Shown here: piece after piece, positions 44,058 through 53,682 of the stretch | Numbering within the stretch: position 1 is the first letter of the stretch | How the letters are laid out: every line of letters begins with the position of its first letter | Assembly: GCA_039025395.1 (NCBI GenBank) | Contig: JBCCOK010000024.1 | Span: forward strand, 1-64,000 | DNA length: 64,000 nucleotides | Direction: 5' to 3' | Origin: Hoeflea_A sp039025395 | GTDB taxonomy: Bacteria > Pseudomonadota > Alphaproteobacteria > Rhizobiales > Rhizobiaceae | Notes under the pieces: model-generated | Database searches by the model: none | What the model was told of the DNA's origin: nothing | Seen by the model: the letters and a program-made list of their open reading frames with translations, nothing else | Translations under genes and position numbers: made by a program

Positions 44058-44987
44058 TTATCGATCTGGAACGAAAGCCTGCCCTAATGACGCGGGCGTG
44101 TTGGTCAACGTCAACCTTCGGTTGCGCGAAATAAGGACAAGTACCACAATCGTTGCCAGATAAGGAAGTGCGGTCAGGAACTGAGACGGTATTGCGAACC
44201 CCAGCGCCTGGGCGTGCAATTGTCCGATGGTAACAGTGCCGAACAGATAGGCGCCTGCAAGAACACGCAACGGCCGCCAGCTGGCGAAGACAACCAGTGC
44301 AAGTGCAATCCAGCCTCGGCCCGCCGACATATTTTCCACCCACTGCGGCGTGTAGACAAGCGAAAGCTGGGCACCGGCAAGGCCCGCACAGATACCACCG
44401 AACATAACAGCGCAATAACGCGTCTTAATGACCGATATGCCAAGCGCGTGAGCCGACCCGTGATTGTCTCCGATCGCGCGCAACTGCAAGCCAAGCCTGG
44501 TTCTGAACAAAAACCAGCCTACCCCGACAACTCCGAGGATGGAGAGATAGAACAGCAGGTCCTGATTGAAAATCAGCGGGCCTAACAGCGGCAAACCGCT
44601 GAGCACTGGAACGGCGATGGGCTCGAGTTGGACGCCGGCCCTACCGACAAAACTTTCGCCGATCATGCCGGACAGACCGAGACCCAATATCGTTAACGCT
44701 AGGCCGGTGGCCACCTGATTTGTCACCAGTGTCAGCGTCATGAAGCCAAACAACAGCGAAAAAAGACACCCGGCGACGGCTCCGCACAGGACTCCGATAT
44801 AGGGATTGCCGGTCGTGAACGCTCCCACAAACGCAACGACCGCACCTATGATAATCATTCCCTCAACGCCAAGGTTGAGAACGCCCGAACGCTCTGCGAC
44901 GAGTTCTCCCATCGCTGCCAACAACAGCGGGGTCGAGGCTGTGGTTATGGTCAGCAGTATGGCCTCAGCAAGGGCGACGGATTCCAT
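44058..44987 (-). CDS. ABC transporter permease (NupQ/BMP-linked)
   Basis: 309 residues with about nine helices of the branched-chain/sugar (LivH-like) permease type. LAAMGELVAERSGVLNLGVEGMI near the N-terminus is the family mark. The start ATG follows directly on the TAG of the upstream permease gene. It pairs with that permease and the ATPase. Confidence 0.93.
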   Translation of the reverse strand: MESVALAEAILLTITTASTPLLLAAMGELVAERSGVLNLGVEGMIIIGAVVAFVGAFTTGNPYIGVLCGAVAGCLFSLLFGFMTLTLVTNQVATGLALTILGLGLSGMIGESFVGRAGVQLEPIAVPVLSGLPLLGPLIFNQDLLFYLSILGVVGVGWFLFRTRLGLQLRAIGDNHGSAHALGISVIKTRYCAVMFGGICAGLAGAQLSLVYTPQWVENMSAGRGWIALALVVFASWRPLRVLAGAYLFGTVTIGQLHAQALGFAIPSQFLTALPYLATIVVLVLISRNRRLTLTNTPASLGQAFVPDR

Positions 44988-46082
44988 CTATGTGCCCTCC
45001 CCCGCGAGTTCACTCTGTTCACTTCGACGGATGTGAACCCTGTAGTGAATGAGCGTGTCACAGGCGAGCACAAAGAAAAGCAACAGACCCTGGAATACGC
45101 GCGCGATCTTGTCTGAAAGACCGATCGAAATCTGTGCGGCTTCTCCGCCGAGATAGGTCAAGGCCAAAACAAGGCCGGCTGCTATGATGCCCAGCGGATT
45201 AAGCCGTCCAAGAAAGGCGACAATGATCGCGGTAAACCCGTAACCAGGCGAAATGACAGGCTGCAATTGTTCGATCGAACCGGAAACTTCCGAGATGCCG
45301 GCAAAGCCTGCCAAGGCACCTGAAAAAATGAATGCAAAGAAAACCATGCCAGTCGCGGAAAAGCCTGCAAAGCGCCCTGCGCGCGCCGATTGTCCGAGCA
45401 CGGTGATCCGAAAGCCCCGCAACATATAGCTCAGCATAAACCAGGTCAGCAGAGCGGCAACGACGGCAAAGACTATACCCAGATCCGCGCGACCGGATGC
45501 GGGGACGAGCTCTGGCAAGACGGCTTCGGGATCGAACTCGCGGCTCTCCGGGAAATTGAAACCTTCCGGATTGCGCCATGGTCCGCGAACAATCCAGTCC
45601 AGAAAGAGCTGCGCGACATAGACCAGCATCAAGCTCGACAGGATCTCGTTGGTGTTGAACCGCGTCTTTAGCAACGCTGGTATAGCAGCGTAAAGTGCGC
45701 CACCGATTGCACCCATAATCAGCATGATGGGCAGAACCAGAACCGAGTCCCATTCGTGAAACATGATCGGCAAAAGAGATCCTGAAACTGCACCGATGAT
45801 AAACTGGCCCTCGGCGCCGATATTCCAGTTGTTGGATCGAAAACAGACCGAGAGGCCGACGGCAATCAAGATCAGCGGAGCCGCCTTGATGGCGAGTTCG
45901 TGAAGGGACCACACTTCCGTCAGCGGCTCGATGAAAAAACTAAAAAGTGCGTCTAGCGGATTCTTGCCCATGGCGGAAAAGAGAACGGCTCCGGCAATGA
46001 CCGTCAGAGCCAAAGCGATAAAGGGCGAAACAGCTGAGAAAAGTGCAGAATGCTGGGGCCTGCGCTCAAGCTCAACGCGCAT
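44988..46082 (-). CDS. ABC transporter permease (NupP/BMP-linked)
   Basis: 364 residues from ATG 46080-46082. About ten helices; LSVCFRSNNWNIGAEGQFIIG is the family mark. The start lies within the ATPase gene (11-bp overlap, ATGCGCGTTGA). An apparent longer frame up to 46154 is open only because it overlaps the ATPase gene. It forms a heterodimer with the next permease. Confidence 0.93.
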   Translation of the reverse strand: MRVELERRPQHSALFSAVSPFIALALTVIAGAVLFSAMGKNPLDALFSFFIEPLTEVWSLHELAIKAAPLILIAVGLSVCFRSNNWNIGAEGQFIIGAVSGSLLPIMFHEWDSVLVLPIMLIMGAIGGALYAAIPALLKTRFNTNEILSSLMLVYVAQLFLDWIVRGPWRNPEGFNFPESREFDPEAVLPELVPASGRADLGIVFAVVAALLTWFMLSYMLRGFRITVLGQSARAGRFAGFSATGMVFFAFIFSGALAGFAGISEVSGSIEQLQPVISPGYGFTAIIVAFLGRLNPLGIIAAGLVLALTYLGGEAAQISIGLSDKIARVFQGLLLFFVLACDTLIHYRVHIRRSEQSELAGEGT

Positions 46083-47664
46083 GGGCGGCCTCCAGCTCGA
46101 GGTCGTCATCCTCTTCCAGGGTATTGCCATGAATGCCGCCCATAAGCAGGCCAATGCGCTCCAATGTCATGGAGGCGACTGGTTCCGCCGGCGTTAGCCT
46201 GCCTTCGTTGATAACGGCCACGCTTGTTGCGACTTCGAATATTTCGTCGAGATCCTGGGAGATAACGATGACAGCGGAGCCGGTTTTCGCAAGGTCAATC
46301 AACGCCTGGCGAATGCGACGCGCCGCTCCCGCGTCCACACCCCAAGTGGGTTGGTTGACCACCATGACCGCAGGTCTGCGGTCCAACTCCCGGCCGACTA
46401 TGAACTTCTGCAGGTTTCCGCCAGACAGCGATGACGCATCTGGATCAGGGCCGGTCTTGCGCACGTCCATTGCCTTGATAACGCGCTCGGATGCATCCAG
46501 TGCCGCTTCGTACCGAATGATTTTCAAAGGACCGCCAGTCAAAAACGCAGTTGCATCCGAAGCGTGGCGGGCCAGCACCATGTTCTCCGACAGAGACATT
46601 GACGCGACGGCCGCATGTCCGCGCCGTTCCTCCGGCACAAAGCCGCTGCCAAGCAAACGCCTTTCGGAGATATCTTTGCGTCCGACATCGGTTCCCAGCA
46701 TTCGGATATCGGCGGGATTTGCGACGAGCTCTTCCCCGGACAAAACGTCGAACAGTTCGCTCTGACCGTTTCCCGCGACGCCGGCGATGCACAGGATTTC
46801 GCCGGCGCGCACTTCCAGATCGACCGCCTTCAGCGCGACTGAGAACGGCGATCGGGAAACCGTCGTCAGTTGCCGTGTCTCAATCATGACCTGGCCTGGG
46901 TCGAAGTCGGTGGGCCTCGCCACTTGCTTAACCTCCGAACCGACCATCATTTTGGCAAGCGTCGCCGGCGTCTCGGATCCTGGATCACATGCTGCGACAC
47001 GTTTGCCATGTCTGAGAACAGTGGCCCAATCGCAAATGCGCTGAACCTCCTCCAGCCGGTGACTGATGTAGAGAACCGAGCGTCCTTCAGACCGTATCTG
47101 TGCGAGCGTTTCGAACAGCTTGTCCGCCTCTTGCGGGGTCAGAACGGAAGTCGGTTCGTCCAGAATAATCAACTCCGGGTTTTGCAAGAGTGTGCGAACG
47201 ATCTCAATGCGCTGGCGCTCGCCAACCGAAAGGTCCGCGACGTGTGCCTTCGGATCCAGCGGCAATCCGTATTCACGTGACAGGACAGCAGCCTGTTCTG
47301 AAACATTATCAAGGCTGACTGCTTGATCCATAGACAAGGCAATGTTCTCAGCGACGGTCAGCGCTTCAAAAAGGGAAAAATGCTGAAACACCATACCAAT
47401 GCCGATCGCGCGCGCCTGCGCCGGACTTGAAATATCAACGGGCTGGCTTTTCCACAGGATCTGGCCCGAAGTCGGCTTTAGTGACCCGAATAAAATCTTG
47501 ACCAGCGTCGACTTACCGGCACCGTTCTCACCCAGAAGCGCATGAATTTCGCTGGGCTTTACCTTGAGGTCGATCCCATCATTGGCGCGCAATTCGCCAA
47601 ACAGTTTTGTTAAGCCACGAACTTCAAGCAGGTTTGCATTTCGACCAGGAGCTTCAGTCGCCAA
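46072..47664 (-). CDS. ABC transporter ATP-binding protein with two ATPase domains (NupO-like)
   Basis: 530 residues. First domain: Walker A LLGENGAGKSTLVK, signature LSVGERQRIEIVRTL, Walker B ELIILDEPTS. Second: VAGNGQSELFDVLSG (degenerate Walker A, as usual for this family), LSGGNLQKFIVGREL, VNQPTWGVDAG. It powers nucleoside import with the two permeases. The TTG start at 47664 has GGAGG at the right spacing. It is the first gene of the operon. Confidence 0.94.
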   Translation of the reverse strand: MATEAPGRNANLLEVRGLTKLFGELRANDGIDLKVKPSEIHALLGENGAGKSTLVKILFGSLKPTSGQILWKSQPVDISSPAQARAIGIGMVFQHFSLFEALTVAENIALSMDQAVSLDNVSEQAAVLSREYGLPLDPKAHVADLSVGERQRIEIVRTLLQNPELIILDEPTSVLTPQEADKLFETLAQIRSEGRSVLYISHRLEEVQRICDWATVLRHGKRVAACDPGSETPATLAKMMVGSEVKQVARPTDFDPGQVMIETRQLTTVSRSPFSVALKAVDLEVRAGEILCIAGVAGNGQSELFDVLSGEELVANPADIRMLGTDVGRKDISERRLLGSGFVPEERRGHAAVASMSLSENMVLARHASDATAFLTGGPLKIIRYEAALDASERVIKAMDVRKTGPDPDASSLSGGNLQKFIVGRELDRRPAVMVVNQPTWGVDAGAARRIRQALIDLAKTGSAVIVISQDLDEIFEVATSVAVINEGRLTPAEPVASMTLERIGLLMGGIHGNTLEEDDDLELEAAHAR

Positions 47665-47958
47665 TACGCCCTCCCCCCAAGCGGCCGCATCCCGCTATGC
47701 CGATCTTAGGTCGAGACAACGTCATCTGGAAACCGCACCGGCAAAGAAAAAGCTTCAATAAATTGACACACAATCGCAAGACTTCACCCCCCCGCCATCA
47801 TAAAGCTTCCTTTTGCGCGGTCTATCGAGATAATGGCTGTCCATTGCGCAAATTATGTGCACCACAGATGAAGACTGCGGCACTTGGCCTCTTTGATACG
47901 CTGTAGTGGCGCAACACTTTCTTTTTGGTTTGTTCCTGTCGAGCTTGATTGGGTGTGA

Positions 47959-49182
47959 ATGAAAACCGTGTTTGACATTGCAGTGATAGGTGGCGGGCTG
48001 ACCGGCGCGACCGCAGCGCTGGCCTGTTCCCGGAGAGGTTACAGCACCGTCTTTGTCGCGCCGGGAAAGCCGGTGTCCGACGCCCGCACGACGGCGTTGA
48101 TGATGCCGTCGGTCCAATTGCTTGACGAGCTTGGTATTTGGACGGATGTCGCAGACATAGCGGGACCGCTGCGCTGCATGCGGATCATCGATGGGACGAA
48201 CCGTCTCATTCGCGCACCAACGGTAACATTTCACGCCGGCGAACTGGATATCGAAGCCTTTGGCTACAACGTTCCCAACAGCCCGTTGCTTACCGCGTTG
48301 TCTGAAGCAGTGTCGCGGAACCCTGCTGTCTTCCGATATGACAGCCCGTTGAAATCCGCCGTGGAGGGATCCGACCGGGCCCAACTCATCTTGACCGACA
48401 ATACAGAGATTTCCGCCAGTCTCGTTGTGGCTGCGGATGGCCGCGAGTCCGTTGCACGTGCCTCCGCTGGCATCAGCGTGCGAAATTGGAGCTATCCGCA
48501 AACCGCGATCGTTCTCAACGTATCGCATGCCTTCGATCACGCCGACACTTGTAACGAAATCCACACGGAAGATGGCCCGCTGACACAAGTTCCGCTACCC
48601 GGTCGTCAATCGAGTATCGTGTGGGCGCAAAGGCCTGCGGACATCGATCGGCTGTTGAGTTTAAGTAAAGACCAACTCGCGTCGGCACTCGAGGAGCGCA
48701 TGGACACAATGCTGGGAGGGATGGTCGTTGAAAGCGGCATTCAGCAATTTCCGTTTCGCGGCATGATCGCTCGCGCCTTCGGTAAAGGACGAACGCTTCT
48801 CGTCGGCGAAGCCGGTCACGTGTTTCCGCCGATTGGCGCCCAGGGACTTAATCTTGGCCTGCGGGATGTTTTGGAGCTAACGGATTCGATTAGCGCAGCC
48901 GGAGGACCGCAAAACGCATCTGAAGCGGTACGCCGCTATAACCGGAGCCGACGCGGAGACATCATATCGCGGACCATTGGCGCGGATATGCTCAACCGGA
49001 CACTCCTTAATGGATTTCTTCCGCTTCAGTTTGCCCGCTCCGCAGCGTTGGCATCTCTTTCCTCGATCGCGCCACTGCGCAATTTTGCAATGCGCGAAGG
49101 TATGAAGCCGGGCGGTGGCATGGATGTGTTCAGACGCGACCCTGATTTGGGAAAAGATCGGCGGGCAACATACCGGTCGTAA
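47959..49182 (+). CDS. FAD-dependent monooxygenase of the UbiH/Coq6 family (ubiquinone synthesis)
   Basis: 407 residues. FAD motifs: dinucleotide site IAVIGGGLTGATAALACSRR (residues 6-25), the middle VVAADGRESVARASAG, and GEAGHVFPPIGAQGLNLGLRD near residue 275-295. The segment RTTALMMPSVQLLDELGIW after the first motif is typical of UbiH/UbiF/UbiL. It should add a hydroxyl to the ubiquinone ring in the membrane-associated complex; which ring carbon cannot be assigned. Its 3' end overlaps the convergent AEC gene by 53 bp. Confidence 0.9.
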   Translation: MKTVFDIAVIGGGLTGATAALACSRRGYSTVFVAPGKPVSDARTTALMMPSVQLLDELGIWTDVADIAGPLRCMRIIDGTNRLIRAPTVTFHAGELDIEAFGYNVPNSPLLTALSEAVSRNPAVFRYDSPLKSAVEGSDRAQLILTDNTEISASLVVAADGRESVARASAGISVRNWSYPQTAIVLNVSHAFDHADTCNEIHTEDGPLTQVPLPGRQSSIVWAQRPADIDRLLSLSKDQLASALEERMDTMLGGMVVESGIQQFPFRGMIARAFGKGRTLLVGEAGHVFPPIGAQGLNLGLRDVLELTDSISAAGGPQNASEAVRRYNRSRRGDIISRTIGADMLNRTLLNGFLPLQFARSAALASLSSIAPLRNFAMREGMKPGGGMDVFRRDPDLGKDRRATYRS

Positions 49183-50107
49183 TCGCGAAAAGAAGTGCAC
49201 TCACACTGAGAACCGAAAGGGTTGTGGTTATGAGGATCGTCGCCGATGCGCGTTCGATCCAAACCCCGTACTGTTGCGCCAATACGAATACATTCGTTGC
49301 CGTCGGCAGGGATGCCAGGAGAACGGCGGTGAAGATCCATACGGTGTCAAAGTCCCCGATCAGGCCCATGGCGAAGTAGACAAGCAGCGGATGAAGCACA
49401 AGCTTAAACGGAACGATATAGGACAGCTCAAACGGCACACGCTTGATGGGCCGCAGCGCGAGCGTGACGCCCATTGCAAAAAGAGCGCATGGAGCAGCGG
49501 CCTGCGACAGATACTCGATCAGGCGCTCCGGTGCGGCGGGGATTGTTATGCCGCTCCATGCCACGGCGATACCGGCAAGGGTGGCAAGAATAAACGGATG
49601 GAGAATGATCCGACGGCCAATCAACAACAGGAGTTCCGGAATTCGCCGTTTTTCGCTGCCTGAAATCGCCATCATGCAAGGGGCGATTGCAAAGTGCATG
49701 ATATTTTCAAAGCAGAAGATAAGCGCGACCGGGATCGCAGCTCTTTCGCCAAAAGCCAGGATGGCAATACTGGGGCCCATATAGCCTATATTGCCGTAAG
49801 CGGCGGCCAATCCTTGGATCGTCCCTGTTGCTATCGAGTTTCGGCCGATGATAACTGCGATGGCAAAAGCCAGCGCAAATACCGAGTAGGTTGACAACAG
49901 ACTGGCAAAAATGAAATCGAAACGCGCCAGTTCCTCGACCGGTGTCTGTGCCAGCAACTTGAAAAAGAGCGCCGGCAAAGCCAGGTAGATGACGAAAATA
50001 TTGAGCCAACCAAGCGCCTCTGCTGGCTGATGAATCAACCGGGCTGTGATGTATCCGAGGAAGATGAGTCCGAAGAGCGGCAGGATAAGCGCTGCGATCT
50101 CAGACAT
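49130..50107 (-). CDS. AEC-family transporter (second copy)
   Basis: 325 residues with ten membrane helices, N-terminus EIAALILPLFGLIFLGYITA and a central APERLIEYLSQAAAPCALFAMGVTLALRP. Different in sequence from the AEC protein at 34310, so not a recent duplicate. Likely moves an organic acid. It is convergent with and overlaps the UbiH-like gene by 53 bp. Confidence 0.9.
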   Translation of the reverse strand: MSEIAALILPLFGLIFLGYITARLIHQPAEALGWLNIFVIYLALPALFFKLLAQTPVEELARFDFIFASLLSTYSVFALAFAIAVIIGRNSIATGTIQGLAAAYGNIGYMGPSIAILAFGERAAIPVALIFCFENIMHFAIAPCMMAISGSEKRRIPELLLLIGRRIILHPFILATLAGIAVAWSGITIPAAPERLIEYLSQAAAPCALFAMGVTLALRPIKRVPFELSYIVPFKLVLHPLLVYFAMGLIGDFDTVWIFTAVLLASLPTATNVFVLAQQYGVWIERASATILITTTLSVLSVSALLFAITTGMLPADLFPNQGRV

Positions 50108-50298
50108 AAGTATAATAGTCCATTACGGGTTTGTTTTTAGTTATAAGGCGTTGCAAATCAATTACCTAAGCCCGCTTGGCTTTCTGGGAAGCCAACTTTC
50201 CACACATCCGTTGCGGCAGATTTGATGAATTAACAGTGAAAGTCATTGAAATTGCGCATGCATTCCCTCTAATAGGGTTGATAAGGAGGCATCCGAGT

Positions 50299-50631
50299 AT
50301 GCTCAAACCACGAACTGCTAAGTTTCAGATCGGGCAAACGGTCAAGCATCGTGTTTATCCATTCCGCGGTGTTATCTTCGATGTAGACCCGGTGTTTGAC
50401 AACACCGAAGAGTGGTACCAATCGATTCCGGAAGACGTTCGGCCGCACAAGGAACAGCCTTTTTACCATCTATTCGCGGAGAATGAGGATACGGATTATA
50501 TTGCGTATGTCTCGGAACAAAATCTTGTCCCGGATGACAGCGGCCAGCCTGTTCAGCACCCGCAGATTGCCGACATATTCGACGGGCCTGACGACGGCAT
50601 ATATAAGCTCCGCGGACCAGTGGGGCACTGA
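50299..50631 (+). CDS. hspQ: HspQ heat-shock / DNA-binding protein (YccV family)
   Basis: 110 residues from ATG 50299, with AAGGAGG 10 nt upstream; the open frame further upstream is not coding. Family core: KFQIGQTVKHRVYPFRGVIF, then EEWYQSIPEDVRPHKEQPFYHLFAE, and TDYIAYVSEQNLVPDD. In E. coli HspQ binds hemimethylated DNA and primes Lon degradation. It lies next to the HPr-kinase-like gene (convergent); no link is implied. Confidence 0.92.
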   Translation: MLKPRTAKFQIGQTVKHRVYPFRGVIFDVDPVFDNTEEWYQSIPEDVRPHKEQPFYHLFAENEDTDYIAYVSEQNLVPDDSGQPVQHPQIADIFDGPDDGIYKLRGPVGH

Positions 50632-50684
50632 TAGCTCGACCAACGGCGCTTGACCGCGTTGAGCTATTCCTTTTCGATTTCAGT

Positions 50685-51791
50685 CTACGCGGCCAATAGG
50701 TCGGCTACTGCCTCAATCGCTTGAAGCGTGTTGTTGTAGGTTAGACTATAGGCGGGCACTTCGGCGAGCGTTTCGGCTAAAGGCCGAAACGTCGGATATC
50801 GCCCTGTCAACCTTGCGCCGCTATCGAAAAGACGCTGCAGTGCTTCCATTTTCGTTACTTCGACCAGACTATAGGATCCAATCTTATCGAAGGCGGGAAA
50901 CACAAAAGCGGCCACTCTGAATAAATCGGAAGAGTCGGCCGCGACTGGGGGTGTGACGGCTTTGGTATAGCCGTCGCCGACGAAGCTGGGTTCGATGCTG
51001 TCCAGATCATATGAATGCAGATCGGCAACGTCCCAGCTGCCTGCTTTCAGGCCTATCCTTGTCGGAAATGGCGATATAAGGCCATCAACAAAAGCACATT
51101 GGTCGTCGCTCAAGTACGTGAAACCGGAGACGGCAGCCGCTGCTGTCAGTGTGCTTTTGCCACTGCCACTTGGCGCGGCAAAGACAAGGGCCTTTTCATT
51201 CGTACCGACCGCGCCGGCGTGAAATGTTGCAGAAACCCTATGTCTTCCAGCAAGAGAGGTTGCAATTTCCCGCATAACAACGTGCCGCGCCATCGGAAAT
51301 TCACACTGACCGAAAACCGGCGTTGAATTGACGAACACGCCGAAGCCGTCACCATGATACTGCAAAGATATTCGATCGGCATAACCTTCCGGTTCGCGCT
51401 CGCAAGTTATCCGTTTACCGAGCATAAACTTAAAGATATCCAAAATTTCGTCGTTCGGACATTCCAGAATTGCAGTTCTTTCGCCTCGGGAACAAAACAG
51501 CGAAACGAATCTAGACGACTTGGAGAACGAGACTGGCACGGGATGCACGTGACGGCTCTTTATGAATAGCCCTGCCGCCGCGAGGTCTTCTGAAAGCAAA
51601 GAGTCGAATAGATTGGTGGTCTGTTTTGGCCCACCAACAGTATGATGCGGCAAAAAACACACGGCGCCAGAAATACGGTTGTGTGCCGCTAACCCATTGC
51701 CCAATTGTTCGATTTCGAGATGTGCCTGATCAAGTCGACCGGAAGGATTGGCGCGTTCGTAGTCTTGGACTAACCTGTCTGGTTTATCCAT
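50685..51791 (-). CDS. HPr-kinase-like P-loop protein
   Basis: 368 residues. The C-terminal half has the HPr kinase/PEPCK fold features: HAGAV (191-195), Walker A AAPSGSGKSTL (205-215) and YLSDDQ (226-231), followed by beta-rich sequence. Residues 1-185 are not the classical HPrK N-domain. It lacks the long capsule or serine-kinase signature of true HprK, so it belongs to the HprK-related kinases that accompany small peptides or PqqD proteins in other gene clusters. Its start overlaps the end of the upstream peptide gene by 8 bp, so the two are coupled. The substrate could be that peptide. Confidence 0.8.
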   Translation of the reverse strand: MDKPDRLVQDYERANPSGRLDQAHLEIEQLGNGLAAHNRISGAVCFLPHHTVGGPKQTTNLFDSLLSEDLAAAGLFIKSRHVHPVPVSFSKSSRFVSLFCSRGERTAILECPNDEILDIFKFMLGKRITCEREPEGYADRISLQYHGDGFGVFVNSTPVFGQCEFPMARHVVMREIATSLAGRHRVSATFHAGAVGTNEKALVFAAPSGSGKSTLTAAAAVSGFTYLSDDQCAFVDGLISPFPTRIGLKAGSWDVADLHSYDLDSIEPSFVGDGYTKAVTPPVAADSSDLFRVAAFVFPAFDKIGSYSLVEVTKMEALQRLFDSGARLTGRYPTFRPLAETLAEVPAYSLTYNNTLQAIEAVADLLAA

Positions 51792-52092
51792 TAACGTCCT
51801 GGTTTATCTGATCCTGCCGCCTGCAACGTCGCCGGCACAAAAAGCGACGGATTGGCTGGCCCGAAAAATTGGTGTCACACTGGTTGAAGCAAGTTGCAAG
51901 TGTACTTTGAGCAACTGCCTGTTCGGCTGACAGAACCACAACTCCCGTGGTTCCAACGTAAGCGGAAAATTTGCCCAGCGCCCTCAGTGCATCACGTCTA
52001 GAATAATCATCCGCATCATGCTTACTCAGCGAGGCAAGATCATTATCAGCGCCTAAATCAATGTCTTCCAGAGGCCCGCGGTTATCACTCAT
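51784..52092 (-). CDS. Small Tat-type peptide with two CX3C motifs
   Basis: 102 residues from ATG 52090-52092 (52138-52140 is possible too). After about 30 acidic residues, SRRDALRALGKFSAYVGTTG to AVAQ forms a Tat-like signal, cleaved before STLATC. The mature part is about 45 residues with CFNQC and CRRRC, a CX3C-X13-CX3C pattern suitable for a two-helix disulfide hairpin, and a run of Arg. A polar tail ends NQDVNG. No family is recognised. The gene overlaps the HPr-kinase-like gene by 8 bp, which suggests that kinase modifies it or guides its export. It follows an AT-rich upstream region. Confidence 0.6.
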   Translation of the reverse strand: MSDNRGPLEDIDLGADNDLASLSKHDADDYSRRDALRALGKFSAYVGTTGVVVLSAEQAVAQSTLATCFNQCDTNFSGQPIRRFLCRRRCRRQDQINQDVNG

Positions 52093-52712
52093 CTCAATAC
52101 AGTCCAATAATACGCGTAATCCAGAAAAAACCCTCTGCATTCTTCCCATAGATTTTAGGAATTCAAGTTAAAATTCACACAAGTGGCGAAAAAGATCAAA
52201 ACTTAACAGATTTCCACATGTGCATTTTTATTGTTAGCGATATTAATACAATCTAAAGTCGATTATTTTTCCAATCGGATGCAACCTTTCTTCATTATTC
52301 CCTTTTTTATCAACCTCGGTTATCGGTGAACTCCTCTATTACATCCAGTTCACGCAATTTATCTTTCGGTAACTACGCGACTAGTCTCTCATGCTGGCCG
52401 GATCAAAAACAGCGCGGTCGCATCCGGACAGAACAAGCCTGACGGGCGCTACCTTTTTGCGATTTTACGAATTGGATCGTGTGTGCCTGACACAGAAGCG
52501 CCAGATGCCGTTGGACTACGGCAGTGCGAACATTGATAAGTACCAAACATACGCGCGCGGAACATCATGCATCGCATCCTAAAGCGGCCTTAGAAGCTTG
52601 CCTGATACATCAACGAATAAAAGCGCCAGAGAGCGCAGCCGGCATACGCCAGATGGGTTAAGGCACAATGGGAAACCAGCTTAAAAGGCGCGACTGTGCC
52701 GCGCCCTGAGCC
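52093..52712. other. AT-rich gap of about 620 bp upstream of the peptide gene
   Basis: The first about 240 bp (52150-52390) are clearly more AT-rich than the neighbours, as for a regulated promoter or acquired DNA. The 63-residue frame at 52391 is not convincing. It ends at the IalB gene. Confidence 0.5.
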
Positions 52713-53336
52713 TCAGTTGCTCTGTTCTTTGGCAGCGTCCTGTGCAGCTTCAAGTTTATCGCGTGCTGCCTGGGCTTTGCGTTGCATCTCTTCCTGAAGC
52801 AGCCGCTGGCGCTCCTGTAATTCGGATTGAGCAACAGGTTCGCCGTCAAAAGCGCTGGTGAAGCCTTGCAGGGACACCTTGATCGGGTTTGGCGCGCGTT
52901 GGAAATTCACTGAGGTGAAAACCACCTCCCCGCCCCGCTTGAAGGAATCGACGATGGCGTCCGTCAAAGGCACCTGTGCAACGCACTTGTCCGGCATGCA
53001 GACGGAATAGGGTATGCGCTGGGCCTGACCGCCATCGATCTGCATCGCAACGCCGGGCGGAATTGTCCGCGCGGACGGCACGGAAACCTGCAAAAGCCGA
53101 TTGTTGACCTTGCCCTCAACAACAATCAAACCAACAGCCGTCAGAAGCTGGCCGGTGGAGGCCGCAGTAATGTTCTGCACGACGCAGACGTCGTTGTCTT
53201 CCTGCTTCGTACAAACCTTAAACCAACCTTGCGTGGGGGCTTGAGCAAAAGATACGCCCGCCATCGATACGGATGCAGCCGCTGCAAAAACCGTTGCCAG
53301 TGCCGTCCTTGTAATCTTGGATGTCCTGAAGTTCAT
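52713..53336 (-). CDS. Invasion-associated locus B (IalB) family protein
   Basis: 207 residues from ATG 53334-53336 behind AGGAGA. Signal peptide about 1-28 (ending VSFAQ). IalB core: GWFKVCTKQEDNDVCVVQN, AVGLIVVEGKVNNRLLQVSV, IDGGQAQRIPYSVCMPDKCVA and the C-terminal IKVSLQGFTSAF; Cys pairs are present. A Gln/Glu/Lys-rich coiled coil follows (about residues 168-207). Exported; in Bartonella and Brucella relatives link to host-cell entry, but free-living relatives also carry it. It is divergent from the YejA-like gene. Confidence 0.92.
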   Translation of the reverse strand: MNFRTSKITRTALATVFAAAASVSMAGVSFAQAPTQGWFKVCTKQEDNDVCVVQNITAASTGQLLTAVGLIVVEGKVNNRLLQVSVPSARTIPPGVAMQIDGGQAQRIPYSVCMPDKCVAQVPLTDAIVDSFKRGGEVVFTSVNFQRAPNPIKVSLQGFTSAFDGEPVAQSELQERQRLLQEEMQRKAQAARDKLEAAQDAAKEQSN

Positions 53337-53682
53337 TCGTTCTCTGTCTCCTGGGCTTTCCAATAGCAACCTAATAGCATCAGTGCTTAGCACAGCCCAT
53401 ATGGTTTCATATCTTCGTGCCACAACAGTTAATGACACGGTCAGGTTGCTTTCCAGTCCAATTTTCCGCGTACTCCCTGTGCGCGAATTAAGGCCATTGA
53501 ATGGCCCAAATCACTTCACCCGTTGTCTATGCGGAAACGGTCTCCGTGTCACCCCATTTGCGTCCAATGACCTTCAATTGGCCCGTTTTTTCGTTAAAAG
53601 CCAGAGCAGATCGCATAATCGTTACAGGTTGGCAGTTCCCCCGCTCATGTTACGATTTGCGGAGAATCACCAAGAGGCTCCA

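Noticed and set aside
52391..52582. 63-codon frame in the AT-rich gap
   Set aside because: No ribosome site and a composition unlike neighbouring genes.
53317..53682. N-terminal extension of the YejA-like frame
   Set aside because: It overlaps the opposite IalB start and promoter; the signal peptide begins at 53683.
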